From positions 2,373,001 through 2,437,000 of the forward strand of contig NC_049912.1 of assembly GCF_001411555.2 (NCBI RefSeq): a DNA stretch of 64,000 nt, written 5' to 3'. This DNA is from Juglans regia. Its lineage: Eukaryota > Streptophyta > Magnoliopsida > Fagales > Juglandaceae. The notes beneath the pieces were generated by a model. That model ran no database searches and was not told the origin of the DNA. It worked only from the letters and a program-made list of their open reading frames with translations. Positions 11,001 through 22,610 of the stretch are shown one piece after another (within the stretch, counting starts at the first letter, position 1; every line of letters begins with the position of its first letter). The translations under genes and the position numbers were made by a program.

Positions 11001-14000
11001 TTGCAGATGTCTCTATGCCGATGCCTGACGTAGAACCCACTTCAAATAACCCAGACTTCCTTTTGACCCGTCATACTCTTCTAGATCTGGGTATAGGAAC
11101 AGGGCCGAATCTGATTTTTCATTTTTCTTTATTTGAGTTTAAAGGATTCGGGCCTATCTTAGTCTTGTTGCTTACAACCCTATTGCCTCCAGCTGAAAGC
11201 AGGTCTATTTTCGTAGACAAAAAAACTATCGCTGCCTTCAATTCAACAAGTTGGGTTTCCATCTTCTTTAAGGAATTATGCATCACGATAAGCTGGTTTT
11301 GATCATCAATCCCCTCACTATGAACCCCCGAAGCATGACCGGTCTTCAGAGCTGACGCATATGATCGCCTCGCCACCGTGGATGTACTTGGGTCTTTATG
11401 ATTCACCTCCAAGTTGATGTTCTCATTCTTCTTTTGAATTTCCTTCTTTGACCCATCAGCAAAAAGCATATCCGCAGCTCTGTGTAATTCCGCAACAAAT
11501 TTATCCCAACCCAGACCTTCATACTCTTCGGGAATGACTATAACACTCCGTCAGCCTCCTCCACCATATTCAGTGACCGTTAGAAAACTACCATACTCGT
11601 TGGAGCATCGTTGAGCCATGAATGTTTTGTTTCTTTCACGCAAGTGTTTTGTGAAATCCAAATTTCTTCCTGCCTATAATACTGATTCCACCATAGCCAT
11701 CAGCCATTCTATACCACTACGACCCATCACTACAAATCTCCAAACCCTTCTACTCCTCTCCACGATTTTTAAGGAAGACCTCCATATTTCTGGCAAAAGC
11801 TTGAAAGCCTTCGATTCCACCCAAAAGCGCACCATATGACCCATACTAACATCAAACCTACAACTTTAGTTGCAGAGGCATCCCAAACTGCATGTCTTCA
11901 ATCTGTCGAGAATGCATCAAAGAGGAACAAAAGCCCCTAACCTGAGTTAATAGAGAATACAGAGATGCTGGATGATGACCGATGTCGGAGGCCCTCAATG
12001 TGGTCGCCGGAGTCCATCGAAACAGTTTGTCGAAATAGGCCGTCGAAACAGCAGAAAACTCCCAGTCACCAGAGAAGGACCGACGTCGAAGGCCCCACAA
12101 CTGAGTCGCTTGGTCTGTCGTTTAGGTTTGTGGCGGTGTCGAAGAGCACGGCAACATTTTGATACCTCCGACGAAGAAGAAAAGTGAAATAGCCAGATCG
12201 CTGGCGAGGACCGATGCCGAACAGCCCACAACGGTGTGGTGTCACTCTCCGGTCGATGGTGGGTGGGGGCTAGTGGAGGGATAGGTGGGTTAGGGTTTCT
12301 CTCAGCTCACTGTTCACTCACGGGTCTTCGTACGGAGATAAAATTTTTGGAAGCTATTTTCTCTAATTAAATATCCACCCTCTGTACTTGGCTATACGAA
12401 ATTTGATTAATAATAGAAAAGTAGGTGTAGCGCAAGTACACACGATGTATACGAGAGAAAGTACCTAATTAAGAACTGTAAACAGCTACAGGAAAATCAT
12501 GGAAACTTTGTCCATTAAAATTTTTTTTATCAGTACTTTGCCCATTAAAATCTATAGCTAATGCCCAAAGGAACAAAATATTAACGGAGAGGCTTCCGAG
12601 TTCATCCAATGGCTGTTCATAATCTTGGAGTTTCGGCAATTCCTTTCCCTCCAAATGCACTAAAATAAACTATGGGGACCATCTTCTATGTGGTTTGGGG
12701 ACTACCATATAAACCACTCCAGCTTGTGAGAATTGCTTATCATTCTTGCAACTGCTTTCTCTCTTAGTTATTTTTTTGAGGGATCGTGAGATTTCTATAA
12801 ATTTTAGGTTTAATTGATAATCTCCAACATGGCTTCATGGGTCGAGGTTGGCTTAAAACTGTGCTAAATTAGCTTTTCTGGTTGACATGGTCAGAAAAAG
12901 ATAATGAATCTACGATTAATATTTTTTTTTATAAGTAATAAATTATTTCACTGATAAAGAAAATAGGCATAGCCCAAGTACACTAGAAGTATACATGTGA
13001 ATACACCTATTTAAGAACTAGAAACAATTAAAAGGAAATCATGGAAGCTGAGACCATTCAAATCTAAAGCAATGGCCCACAAAAACAAAGTCTTTCAGAA
13101 AAAACTCCTAAACTCTTCCTTGGAGCGCTCATTATCCTCAAAAAGCCTCTCATTTCTTTCACACCAAATACACCAAAAAATACAAATGAGTCATCTTCCA
13201 CACAGCCGCGATCTGTGTGTTTTAGTGATCCCTCTCCAGCTTGCTAACAGTTCCACCACATTACCCAAGCTATTCCCATTCTGCTGAAAAAAGTAATTCC
13301 AAATATCTCGAGTAAAATCACAATGTAAGAGTAGATGATCCGTCGTTTCACCACTATTTATGCACAAACAGCACCAATCCGTGATGATAAGGTCGCGTCG
13401 TCTAAGATTATCTATAGTCATAATCTTCCCTAGAGCTGCCGTCCAAACAAAGAAAGCGGCCTTGGTTGGTGCTATACTCCTCCATATGGTCTTCCATGGA
13501 AAATTATGCCTTTGTTGCATAGTAATAGAGTCATAGAAGGAGCGTATCGAGAACTTCCCTTTCCTAGAGGGTCTCCATTCTAGCGAATCTTCAATTGTGG
13601 CCGCAATAGGAGTGCTGTACAACAAGTTCAAAAACTCCACCAAACCAGTCACTTCCCAATCATGCGCATCCCGAGTAAGACTAATATTCCACTCCTGTGA
13701 ACCTTGGTTAATTACCCACAAATCAGCCACCATAGCTTCCTTCTCCCTTGCAATACTGAAAATCGTGGGATAAGCATCCTTCAAGGCCGTGTCTCCCACC
13801 CACACGTCCTTCCAAAAGTTGATCCCACTCCCATCCCCCAAACACAACCGAGTATTACTAATAAAGGAGCCCCAACCTTTCCGTATATACTTCCATAGCC
13901 CCACTCCATAGGACCCCCTACCTTATTTAGAACCCCCCGGGTTCACGACCATACTTCATGTCGATCACCCATTTCCATAAGGCTCCCATCTCATTGTTAT

Positions 14001-17000
14001 AACGCCACAATCATTTACCTAACAAGACCTTATTGAAATCCCTCACATTCCTAACCCCCAAGCCACCATCCCTCGGAGGAAAACATACATTGTCCCATCC
14101 CACCAAGTGGAATTTAAATTCATCTCCTATTCCACTCCATAAAAAGTCACGTTGAATTTTCTCCATTCTAGTTGCAATGCTTGCGGGAAGAGGAAATAAA
14201 GATAAGTAGTATGTAGGGAGGTTGGATAAAGTACTTTTGATAAGAGTGATACGTCCCCATTTAGATAAATACAACATTTTCCACCTAGCCAGCCTCCGCT
14301 CAAATTTTTCCAGCACCACCTCCTAAATTGTCTTAGCTTTGAAGGAAAAGCCCCCAACGGAAGTCCAAGGTACTTCAATGGCAATGAAGAAACCGCACAA
14401 CCCAATATGTCTGCCAACCCTATGATATTGTTTACATTACCAACTGCAACACCATCTCCGTCTTAGCAAGATTAATCTTCAATCCGGATACCGCTTCGAA
14501 ACAAAGTAGGATGGCCTTCAAAGATTGAATATACCCTGCATTTGACTCACAAAATAGCAATGTGCCATCTGCAAACAAAAGGTGAGAAATAATGGTAGAG
14601 CCGTGGATATCTCCTACTGAGAAGCCAGAGAAAAAACCTCCCTCTACTGTAGCCGACACCATTCGACTTAGCGCCTCCATAACTAGAACAAACAAAGGGG
14701 TGATAATGGATCACCTTGACGTATTCCTCTCGAACTATTGAAGAACCCCACGGGATCCCCATTTACCAAGACTGAGAAGCGAGCCGTTGACACACAATGC
14801 CTCATCCATTTCCTCCATCTTTCCCCAAAACCACCTCCCCAACATATAAATCAAGAAATTCCTATTAACATGATCATATGCCTTTTCCATATCTCATTTG
14901 CATATAATATATGGAGCTCCAGACTTGATCCTGCTATCCAAACATTCATTAGCTATGAGGACCGAGTCCAAAATTTGTCTCCCTTTCACAAATGCATTTT
15001 GTGACTTAGAAATGATCTTTGTCATGACCGAACTCATCCTATTGGCAAGGACTTTTGAAAGTATCTTATAGACACTACCCACAAGACTAATCGGCCTATA
15101 ATCTTGTACCTCTATTGCACCAGCCTTTTTAGAGACTAGAGCAATAAAAGTAGCATTTAAGCTTTTTTCAAATTTGCCATAAGTGAAGAATTCCTGAAAA
15201 ACCTAGATTACATCCTCCTCACCACTTCTTAACAAGATTGGAAAAAAGCCATAGTGAAACCATCCGGACCTGGAGCTTTATCTTTATTCATTTTCTTGAT
15301 TACTTGTTGTACTTCTTCCTCTTCAAAAAGGTCTTTCCAACCAAGATGAACTACTTTGATCAATGGCCTTAAAGGCTAAACCATCCATAGTAGGCCTTCA
15401 GGCATGAGGTTTCGACAACAGACATTCGAAATGGCCAGCCACATTCTCCTTTATCACAAGCTGATCTGAGGATGCACCACCATCTATGTTCAGGGACTCA
15501 ATGGAATTGAACCTCCTATGTGCATTAGCAACTTAGTGAAAAAACTTTGTGCATTTATCCCCCTCCCGAATCCACAATGCCCTTGAATTTTGCCTCCACG
15601 AGATCTCCTCCATTAGAATCAGACGTTCAAATTCAAAAACTACTTGATCTTTTCGGTTGTTCTCATCTCCTAAACCCTCTAAGCTTTGTAATTCTTGAAA
15701 TAAACTTTTCTTCTGTAAAGTTACATCACCAAATACCTGTTCATTCCATGTCTTCAAATCCTTCTTCAAAGCTTTCAACTTTCCAGCCAATACATTGCTC
15801 GGGTTACCCTCAAAGATGTATGAATTCCACCATTGTCTAATCAACTCCACAAACCCCTTTGTTTTTAACCACATATTCTCAAACTTGAACGTTCTTCTAC
15901 CCCTTTGAATGCCACCACAGTCTACCATGACAGGGAAATGATCCGAGCATATCCTCGGGAGCCTTTTTTGGTTTAAGTCTGGATATTGTAGCTCCCACGA
16001 GGGAGAAATGAGGAATCTGTTTAATCTTGACCAAGCTTGATAATTAGACCAAGTATATTCACCTCCCATTAGAGGTATATCCATCAAATCTAACTCAAAA
16101 ATAAAGTCCGAGAAATCCACCATAGCTTGATTTTGTCTTCCCCCTTCTGATCTTTTGCTGGGAAATCTTGTCATATTAAAATTTACACCAATACACCAAG
16201 GAGCCTCCCACCAAGAACATAAGCCAGCTAGCTCATCCCAAAGCAACCTCCTCTCACTATCTAAATTAGGACCATATACCCCAGCAAAAGTCCATACGAA
16301 GCCATCCTCAATATTTTTATAAAAACACCCCACCGAGTATTCTCCAATAAACTCATCAATGCTCTCCACCACCCTCTCATCCCACGTAACCAACACTCCT
16401 CCCGAAGCCCATTTCGAAGGGAAGTATGCCCAACTTATAAATTGACAACTCCAAATACTCTGAATAATTCTTCTATTGATAAGCTTCAGCTTTGTTTCTT
16501 GCAAGCAAATGATGTCCAACTTCCATTGCCTTGATAAGGCTCTTATTCGAAGGCGTTTATTAATCTCGTTCAGTCCCCTAACATTCCAACTCAGAATTTT
16601 TGGCTTCATTTATCAACTGTTCCAACCCTCCCTTTGTTTCTATCACGACTTGCACTTCCCTCCTTTCCATCGTAATTAATGGACCATGTCAACCTCTTCA
16701 ACTCCCTCCCTCTTTTTGACCCTGCACCTTGATGTCCTGCCTCCATGGCTATAATCAATGTCTTAAAACTGATCTTCATAGCCCTCACACGAAATCCTCA
16801 TACAACTTTGCAATTCTTCTACATTTTTCAATACCCAATCAGAGGAAACAGTAGGAGGGATCATACTTATAGGGGGGTAGGATCCTCTCCTGCTGACTCC
16901 TCCCCCTCTTTTGAGGTTACACAAGGATCATAAAACTTCAACTGCTGCCCTTCATCTAACTCCCCCTTATCCGACGTACCCCCACACTCCATAGGCTTAC

Positions 17001-20000
17001 CGTGAGCCATATCTGCCCCCCCACACTCCAGAGCAGTAGAATGACCTTCTCGGACTCCCTCCAGAGGCTCACTATGAGCCATATTTGCCCCCCACCACCT
17101 TAGCTGTACCTGACTCAAGGGAATCGACAGGGCAAGGTCTGTGACAAGGCTCGCTGGAAAAGTCTGTGGCAACCCTCCTTACGACAGCCCTCCCTAAGCA
17201 CCCCCCGAGCCTTCCACTTCAACAATACTCAGTTCCTCTACGATGATTTCCCCCACCTCCACTTTCGGTGACCGTAAGACCACCGATGGACCACCACCTG
17301 AGTCGCCAGAAGTCGTCGGCCCTTTCTGTGTCAGACCCGACCCAAGACTCGGACCCGAGTATCAGGCACCTCCAGTTCACCTGATACACTGCCTGAAATC
17401 GGGCCTTTCTCCTTCCAGACCCTACGTGGGCTTCTACTTGGGCCCGGCCCATGAGCAATCTTCTTCTCCTTCAAGTCTTCTTCACGGCCCACGAAATTCT
17501 TCTTTCCAAACTTATCCTTACAAAATTCTTCTTCCCATATGCTACCTTCCCCTGCTGGAATAGCGTTCCTCTTATCATCACTTGGACCACAGCCCACTCC
17601 CAGTCCCAAGCCCATTCGTCTTTTCTCCTCTACACACCGTAACAACCCATCGATATTCAGTTGCAACAAATCTATCTGACATTTCATCTCCTGTAGTGCA
17701 CACAACTCCTTTTCCTCAAACAAACCGACAGCCACTCTGTCACCTTTCTCTTGAGCCTGCACTCCTTCATAATTGGTGGCACTCCTTTGCAGGCCTACTC
17801 CACCTCTTGAACATGCCAAGGTGTTAGAACTATGGCCTCTCCTTATATTGCCTTTGTGTAGTAGTGCCTCCCGGTATGATTGAAATGGTGGTTGTTATGG
17901 TGGCTGAGACGCAGGACCACCTGTCCAGGCAGCCTCCCTCATAATCTCCACCCCCTTCCCTCCCTATCTTCTGGTATGAATAAGAAGTTTCGATACCCAC
18001 CTCCCCTATACTCCATCAATGCCATGAAGGAACCTCTTGAGTTGTGACGCGTCTGTGCAACATAGCCCCTATCTCCTTCCCTATGTGCAGAATAAAACTC
18101 CTTCCTCACAGTCTTCAAGCAATCCTCCAACGCTTTGATGAACCATCTTGTCGTGCCTAACCCCAGTCTAATCTCTTTCACCACCTTCCAACCTTTCTCA
18201 ATCAAAAAACCAAACGTCCCATCTCTTACTACCTCAAAAACTTTAGATTCAATGAGAATCTTCTTCACATTACGTATAACTCACTAAAATCAATCACTAA
18301 CTACCACTAAATACACGAGAAGGAAAAACTAGGATTTTCCTTAATCGAAGTTTTGGTTGTACAGAGAGAAAAAGTTAGGAAAGAGAAAAAGGTCATGTTT
18401 CCAGTAGTAAGTTTCTACATTTAATATTTTATACACAGCAATGGAAGAAGCAACAATTTTTTGCTAGCTGTTGCATTTTGTTAGAATTAAATGATTAAAT
18501 TTACCTCTTCCCATCAACTTGAGTTTTTTGGACAAGTAGTGATTTAACATCTTATCTAAGCTATCATGTTAAATCACCACTTGTCCTAAAAGCGTAAGCT
18601 AATGGAAAGAGGTAAATTTGATAATTTAGTTTATATCCTAACATTTCTTCTCACGTGTGGGTCAGACTCCCCTTAATGAATGCGCGCAAGTGGAATATAC
18701 AAATAAATGGGGTGAAGTGTGACATCGGGGTTCGAACTCAGGATCTCTACTCTGATACCATGTTAAGTACCACTTGTTCCAAAAGTTTAAGCTGTTAGGA
18801 AGAAGTTTTTTATTTTTTTATTTTTCTTTTATAAGTAATAAAATTTTATTCATTGAATGCAATACGCGAAACCCATGTATACAGGAAGTATACAAAAGAT
18901 ACACCTAATTACATTCTAAGATTAGGAAATGAAAACAAAAACTCATGAACAGTCCCTCCAGTACAATAGCTGAAAACCATTGAAGCAAGGCAAACATAAA
19001 AAATTTCCAGATTTCCTCTTCAGTACGCTCCCTGTTATTAAAATACCGCTCATTCATTTCCATCCAAATACATCACATAATGCATAAAGGAATCATCTTC
19101 CACGCAGCTGCCACTTGAGAACAACTATGAAGCCTATTCCAAAACGCTAGTAGATCCACCACTGTTTTAGTCATTACCCAAACCAGCCCTGCTCTACTGA
19201 ACACACCATCCTATAACACCTTAGCCACCTCACAATATAAGAGTAAATGGTCCACCGATTCACCATATTTTTTACACATGAAGCACCACTCCATAACAAT
19301 CATGCCACGCTTTCTCAAATTATCAATTGTCTAAAGATTCCCAAGTGATGCTGTCCAAATAAAAAATGCTACCTTTGACGGCACATGAGCCCTCCAAATA
19401 CTCGTCTACAGAAAAGAGAAGTGATGCTGAACAGTCAACATCTTATAGTATGATCTAACAGAAAACTTTTTACACGCTATATGCTTCCATGACATTCAAT
19501 CCATCTCATCTCTTCCAATATCCAGAGAATACAACAAGCTGAAAAAATTTGCAACCTCATCAAGTTCCCGATCCTGGACAGCTCTAATAAAACTAACATC
19601 CCAATGCACAACTCCATTAGATCAGATCAACAAATCTGAAACGGAAGCCTGCTGATTAACAGCCATTCTAAAAATTACCAGAAAAACTCTAAAAAGAGCT
19701 CGCTCACCACACCAATCATTGAACCAGGAAGCAAACTCTTGAACCATCTCCAACCTCGAACTTAACTTATTTCACAAAATTATCCCACCCCTTTCTAAGA
19801 AATTTTCAGAGACTCACACCATAAGTCCCCCTACTCTCCTTAGAACACCAGCCCCCCCCACTCACTCCCATACTTTTGATCAATAACCTCCCTCCACATC
19901 GAATCCTCTTCCCTTTGATACTTTCACAACCACTTTCCCAACAACGCCTTATTAAAACTACTCAAATTACTAACCCCCAAACCTCCATTAACAATAGGAC

Positions 20001-22610
20001 AACAAACTCTATTCCAACTCACTAGATGGAACTTATTTTCCTCTCCCGTACCACCCCACAAAAATGCTCTAAATAACTTCTCAATACGATTTGCCACACC
20101 TACAGGTAATAGAAATAGTGAAAGAAAATAAGTGGGAAGATTGGAGAGGGTACTTTTGATAAGAGTAATTCTACCCCTTTTGATAAGTATAGCTGCTTCC
20201 AACCTACCAATCTTTTATCAATCTTCTCTACCACCCCATCCCAAATATTCTTAGCCTTGAATGACGCTCCCAACGGGAGACAGAGATAATTCATAGGAAG
20301 AGAAGCTACTCTACACCCCAAAAGTTTCGCCAAGCTGTTAATATTATGCACATCCCCCACCATAACCATCTCTGACTTACCCAAATTCACCTTAAGGCCC
20401 AAGACAGCTTCGAAACACAACAATATAGCCCTCAAAGCTTGAATCTAATCACCATCAGCATCACAAAAGATAAGAGTATTATCAGCAAAGAGTAAATGAG
20501 ATATTGAAATAAAACCATTATTTGCATTTCCCACTGAAAAACTGGAAAGAAAACCCCTTCCTACCACAGCCTCCACCATAACAATAACAAATAAAAAAGG
20601 AGATAACGGATCCCCCCCTATCTCATTAGGAAGAAGTTAATTTAATTATTTAACTTATATTCAAACACTTTCTCCTGCTCATTGAGGCAACCCTCTAATC
20701 CTTAGAAAATTGGAGGGCAGTCGCTTTGCCTTCTCTAATGTGTACAGTGCTTGTATGATAAGAAACTACTCTTGATACCTGCTCCTTGAATGACTTTAGC
20801 CAATTGGCAATTATAGATATATTTTGGAAGACTAAAATACACTAAAAAAGTAGTTTGGAACTTATTTCTAATTTCCAAGGAAAATGTCTATAATATATTA
20901 GCCTATCTACATTTCTATACACCACTTACCCTTATCTTATTATATGGGGTATCACAATCTACCTCCTTTAAATTCCTGACGTCCTCGTTGGGCCTGTTCG
21001 TTATAGGTGGCACGGCTCAAGTCCCACATTTCTAGTTGAGATAGACTTCGAGACCATTTGTAATGCCCCAATGGAAGACCCAAATCACATGACCTATACT
21101 CCAAAATGATTAGTCAATGATACAATTGGAGCCCCATTGGAATCTTATAAAATGCAATAACTTCTCATTCCCAATGTGGGATCTCATACACTACTTACCC
21201 TTATCCTTATCATATGGGGTATCACATCAACTCTCCATGTTGGTTTTCTTATGAGTTTATTTCTGCTTTAGCAAAACTGGGTGTAACCGTTTTCCAATTC
21301 TTCCTTTCTATTTGTGTGTGCACTAGTTGTGGACTCAAACATTTGTACTGAATGCGTAAAAATTGCTTTACCGACTGATGTTTTCTACCTATTAAAATTT
21401 TGATGTTTCTGTTATTTGGATTCTAATCTTTAGCACTTCTCTCCAGATCATGAGAGACCCGGAATCAGGAAATTCACGTGGTTTTGGGTTTATTAGCTAT
21501 GATTCTTTTGAGGCATCTGATGCTGCTATTGAGGTTTGTGTCCTTCACTGATATTTTAACGTTCACTATATCTGCTTGAGAAATGTGAGATTTGATGATG
21601 TGGGAATTAGATGAATCATTAATTTGTTAGTCTTTCTGCTTTTTTCTCAGTATTTAATATCTCAGAATTTTGAGTTCCACTTGGTCATAGCGTGATGCCA
21701 AGTCTACTTATATCAAGGACATGATACTCATTTCAGAAATTAATTAGGGTTCTAGGATCTAATTCGGTAACATTGTAAAAGGTATTATAGTAACCGCTAA
21801 ATTTCTTTAAACCATGAACTATAAGCGACTCCATGGCACTAGTATTTGTTTCTAATGATATATGGAGCTGATTTGGTATTGATCTTCTACATTTAAAGGC
21901 AATGAATGGTCAATATCTTTGCAACCGTCAAATTACAGTGTCTTATGCATATAAGAAGGATACCAAAGGGGAGCGTCATGGTACTCCAGCCGGTGAGCAT
22001 TTTTAAGCTGCTGCTTTCTTTTTGTAGGAATAATTCATGCATTCATTAAGAAAATTGATTTGCTATGTTCTAACTGCTGCTGTTATCAGAGAGAGTTTTG
22101 GCTGCAAGCAATCCAACTGCTCAAAAGAGCAGGCCTCACACTTTATTTGCCAGCGGACCTCCAACACTTCAGAATGTTCCTCAGGCCAATGGAACTGTGC
22201 CTCCACGCCCATTTGGAAATGGTACTGTAGCTCCAGGGCCAATTCCTGCAATCCGTCCACCACCTCAAGCTGCAGCCTTCCCACCTATGCCAATGGCTGG
22301 ACAACCAGTTTGGCAGGGTCACCCGCAGCATCTGGGTCAACAACTCCCACCATCTGTCATGCCACCTCAAATGCAGCAGTTCAGGCCACCTCCCCCAAAT
22401 ATGCCACCGGCCCCTCCACAGGTAGCTCCAGGTCCTCCAAGGCCTCTTCCACCACCAATGGGAATGGGAGGCCCACCGCCTATGTGGCGTCCACCCCCAC
22501 CCCCACCCCTTCAGCAACATGCCGGTAGGCCCCATATGCCACAGACATCAATGCCTCCACCTCCCCCTCCACATAATCCCAATAACCCCCCTCTGCCACC
22601 ATCAAGTTGA
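8077..22610 (+). CDS. SF3B4: Splicing factor 3B subunit 4 (SF3B4/SAP49)
   Basis: SF3B4 is a subunit of the SF3b complex of the U2 snRNP and helps anchor it near the branch point. Nine exons join in frame: 8077-8181, 8395-8443, 9140-9228, 9340-9396, 9569-9631, 9711-9776, 21447-21533, 21899-21992, 22090-22610 (TGA). They give 376 residues. The start [16 protein letters not shown] is the plant family start. RRM1 begins at about residue 27 ([18 protein letters not shown]). RRM2 begins at about residue 112 ([30 protein letters not shown]). A Pro/Met/Gly-rich tail (from about residue 220, with PPPP runs) ends PLPPSS. All introns have GT/AG borders. Intron 6 (9777-21446) is 11.67 kb and splits RRM2; it contains four antisense LINE copies and other repeats. 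The frame is fully open, so the gene looks intact. The long TE-filled intron may depress or regulate splicing, which is inference. Confidence 0.95.
9777..10274. other. SF3B4 intron 6, unique left part
   Basis: Sequence before the first LINE. It holds only a short open frame (9915-10097) without family resemblance, and no other feature. Confidence 0.5.
10300..12330 (-). mobile_element. L1-type LINE copy lacking ORF2 (antisense in SF3B4 intron 6)
   Basis: Read on the minus strand: a GC-rich 5' leader (about 12330-11860), then an ORF1-like region, then a 3' tail. The ORF1 region has pieces at 11850-11480 ([14 protein letters not shown]) and 11469-11119 ([21 protein letters not shown], a short coiled-coil-like [12 protein letters not shown]). 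The piece at 10938-10525 has [17 protein letters not shown]. The tail (about 10480-10300) carries GTATAC and GTACTTGG-type motifs, as in the other copies. Endonuclease and RT are missing, so ORF2 was lost by internal deletion. Stops and shifts interrupt ORF1. Clear target duplications were not found. Confidence 0.75.
12411..12665 (-). mobile_element. LINE 3'-end stub
   Basis: Similar to the 3' UTR at 12935-13080: the motifs TAGGTGTAGCGCAAGTACAC, AATTAAGAACTG and GGAAAATCATGGAA recur in the same order. Only about 250 bp of a severely 5'-truncated copy remains. Sequence at 12666-12915 holds nothing recognised. Confidence 0.65.
13191..16609 (-). pseudogene. LINE ORF2 (endonuclease-reverse transcriptase), inactivated
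   Basis: The endonuclease frame 16609-15533 begins [19 protein letters not shown]. It keeps [24 protein letters not shown] and SDHFPV, but the GDFN motif reads GVNFN, so a catalytic Asp is Asn. RT follows in pieces at 15082-14894 ([27 protein letters not shown]), 14695-14432 ([12 protein letters not shown]; the catalytic FADD is FADG), 14417-14127 and 14319-14011 ([22 protein letters not shown]). The zinc-finger RVT domain lies at 13904-13191 ([25 protein letters not shown]). Several frame changes and stops break it between 15530 and 14000. It cannot encode an active enzyme. Confidence 0.9.
16606..18268 (-). pseudogene. LINE ORF1-like region, broken
   Basis: Minus-strand frames: 18268-17939 ([33 protein letters not shown], resembling the N-terminal domain of plant LINE ORF1/DUF4283-type proteins), 17819-17331, 17172-16867 and 16788-16606 ([12 protein letters not shown]). 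The same segment order occurs in the ORF2-less copy at 10.5-11.9 kb and, for the last segment, at 1350-1667. Stops and frame changes separate the pieces. The function in the family is nucleic-acid binding; this copy is dead. Confidence 0.65.
18480..18650. repeat. Long inverted repeat (hairpin) of a dispersed plant repeat
   Basis: GTTAGAATTAAATGATTAAA at 18480 runs through CAAGTAGTGATTTAACAT, then an approximate inverted copy: ATGTTAAATCACCACTTGTC (18567) to AGTTTATATCCTAAC (18644). The arms are about 70 bp with a short centre. One arm recurs directly at 18759-18807 and continues at 20639 (after the LINE), so the family spans 18.5-18.8 kb plus 20.64-20.69 kb. Confidence 0.7.
18795..20638 (-). 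mobile_element. 5'-truncated LINE with 13-bp target duplication
   Basis: TTAGGAAGAAGTT occurs at 18795-18807 and again at 20626-20638, bracketing a minus-strand LINE whose A tail is the T run at 18808. Body: family 3' UTR (18830-18960), zinc-finger RVT region (about 19000-19500), and RT frames at 20202-19924 ([20 protein letters not shown]) and 20435-20100. Around 20500 the polymerase motif reads [15 protein letters not shown], so FADD is FADN. Truncation lies inside RT. The insertion split a copy of the dispersed repeat at 18.5-18.8 kb. Confidence 0.9.
20921..21235 (-). repeat. Dispersed GTGATACC-CATAT repeat, copy B
   Basis: Plus strand has TACCCTTATCTTATTATATGG...GGTATCACAAT (20928-20957) and again TACCCTTATCCTTATCATATG...GGTATCACA (21197-21226). 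The segment between carries TGTAATGCCCCAATGGAAG and ATTGGAGCCCCATTGGAAT. It is the reverse complement of the block at 235-535. The two near-identical ends, 269 bp apart in direct orientation, look like terminal repeats of a miniature non-coding element. Confidence 0.65.

Larger units (their letters stand above)
12926..18420 (-). mobile_element. Near-full-length L1-type LINE, antisense in SF3B4 intron 6
   Basis: About 5.5 kb. On the minus strand it carries a 5' leader, a broken ORF1 (18268-16610), ORF2 with AP-endonuclease, RT and zinc-finger domain (16609-13191), and a 3' UTR ending in an A run (plus-strand T run at about 12922-12930). The 10-mer TTAATATTTT occurs at 12916-12925 and again at 18421-18430. 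It is a possible target duplication, but its A/T content makes this weak. The 5' boundary is therefore approximate. Confidence 0.8.

Noticed and set aside
15533..16609. 358-residue minus-strand ORF as a host gene
   Set aside because: It is the endonuclease part of LINE ORF2, continuous with RT pieces on the same strand and with LINE 3' UTR.
12926..18420. TTAATATTTT as a firm target duplication for the full LINE
   Set aside because: A 10-mer of A/T next to a T run can match by chance; kept only as a possible border.
22037..22535. Alternative ORFs over the SF3B4 last exon
   Set aside because: They arise from the Pro-rich, low-complexity codons of the SF3B4 tail in other frames.
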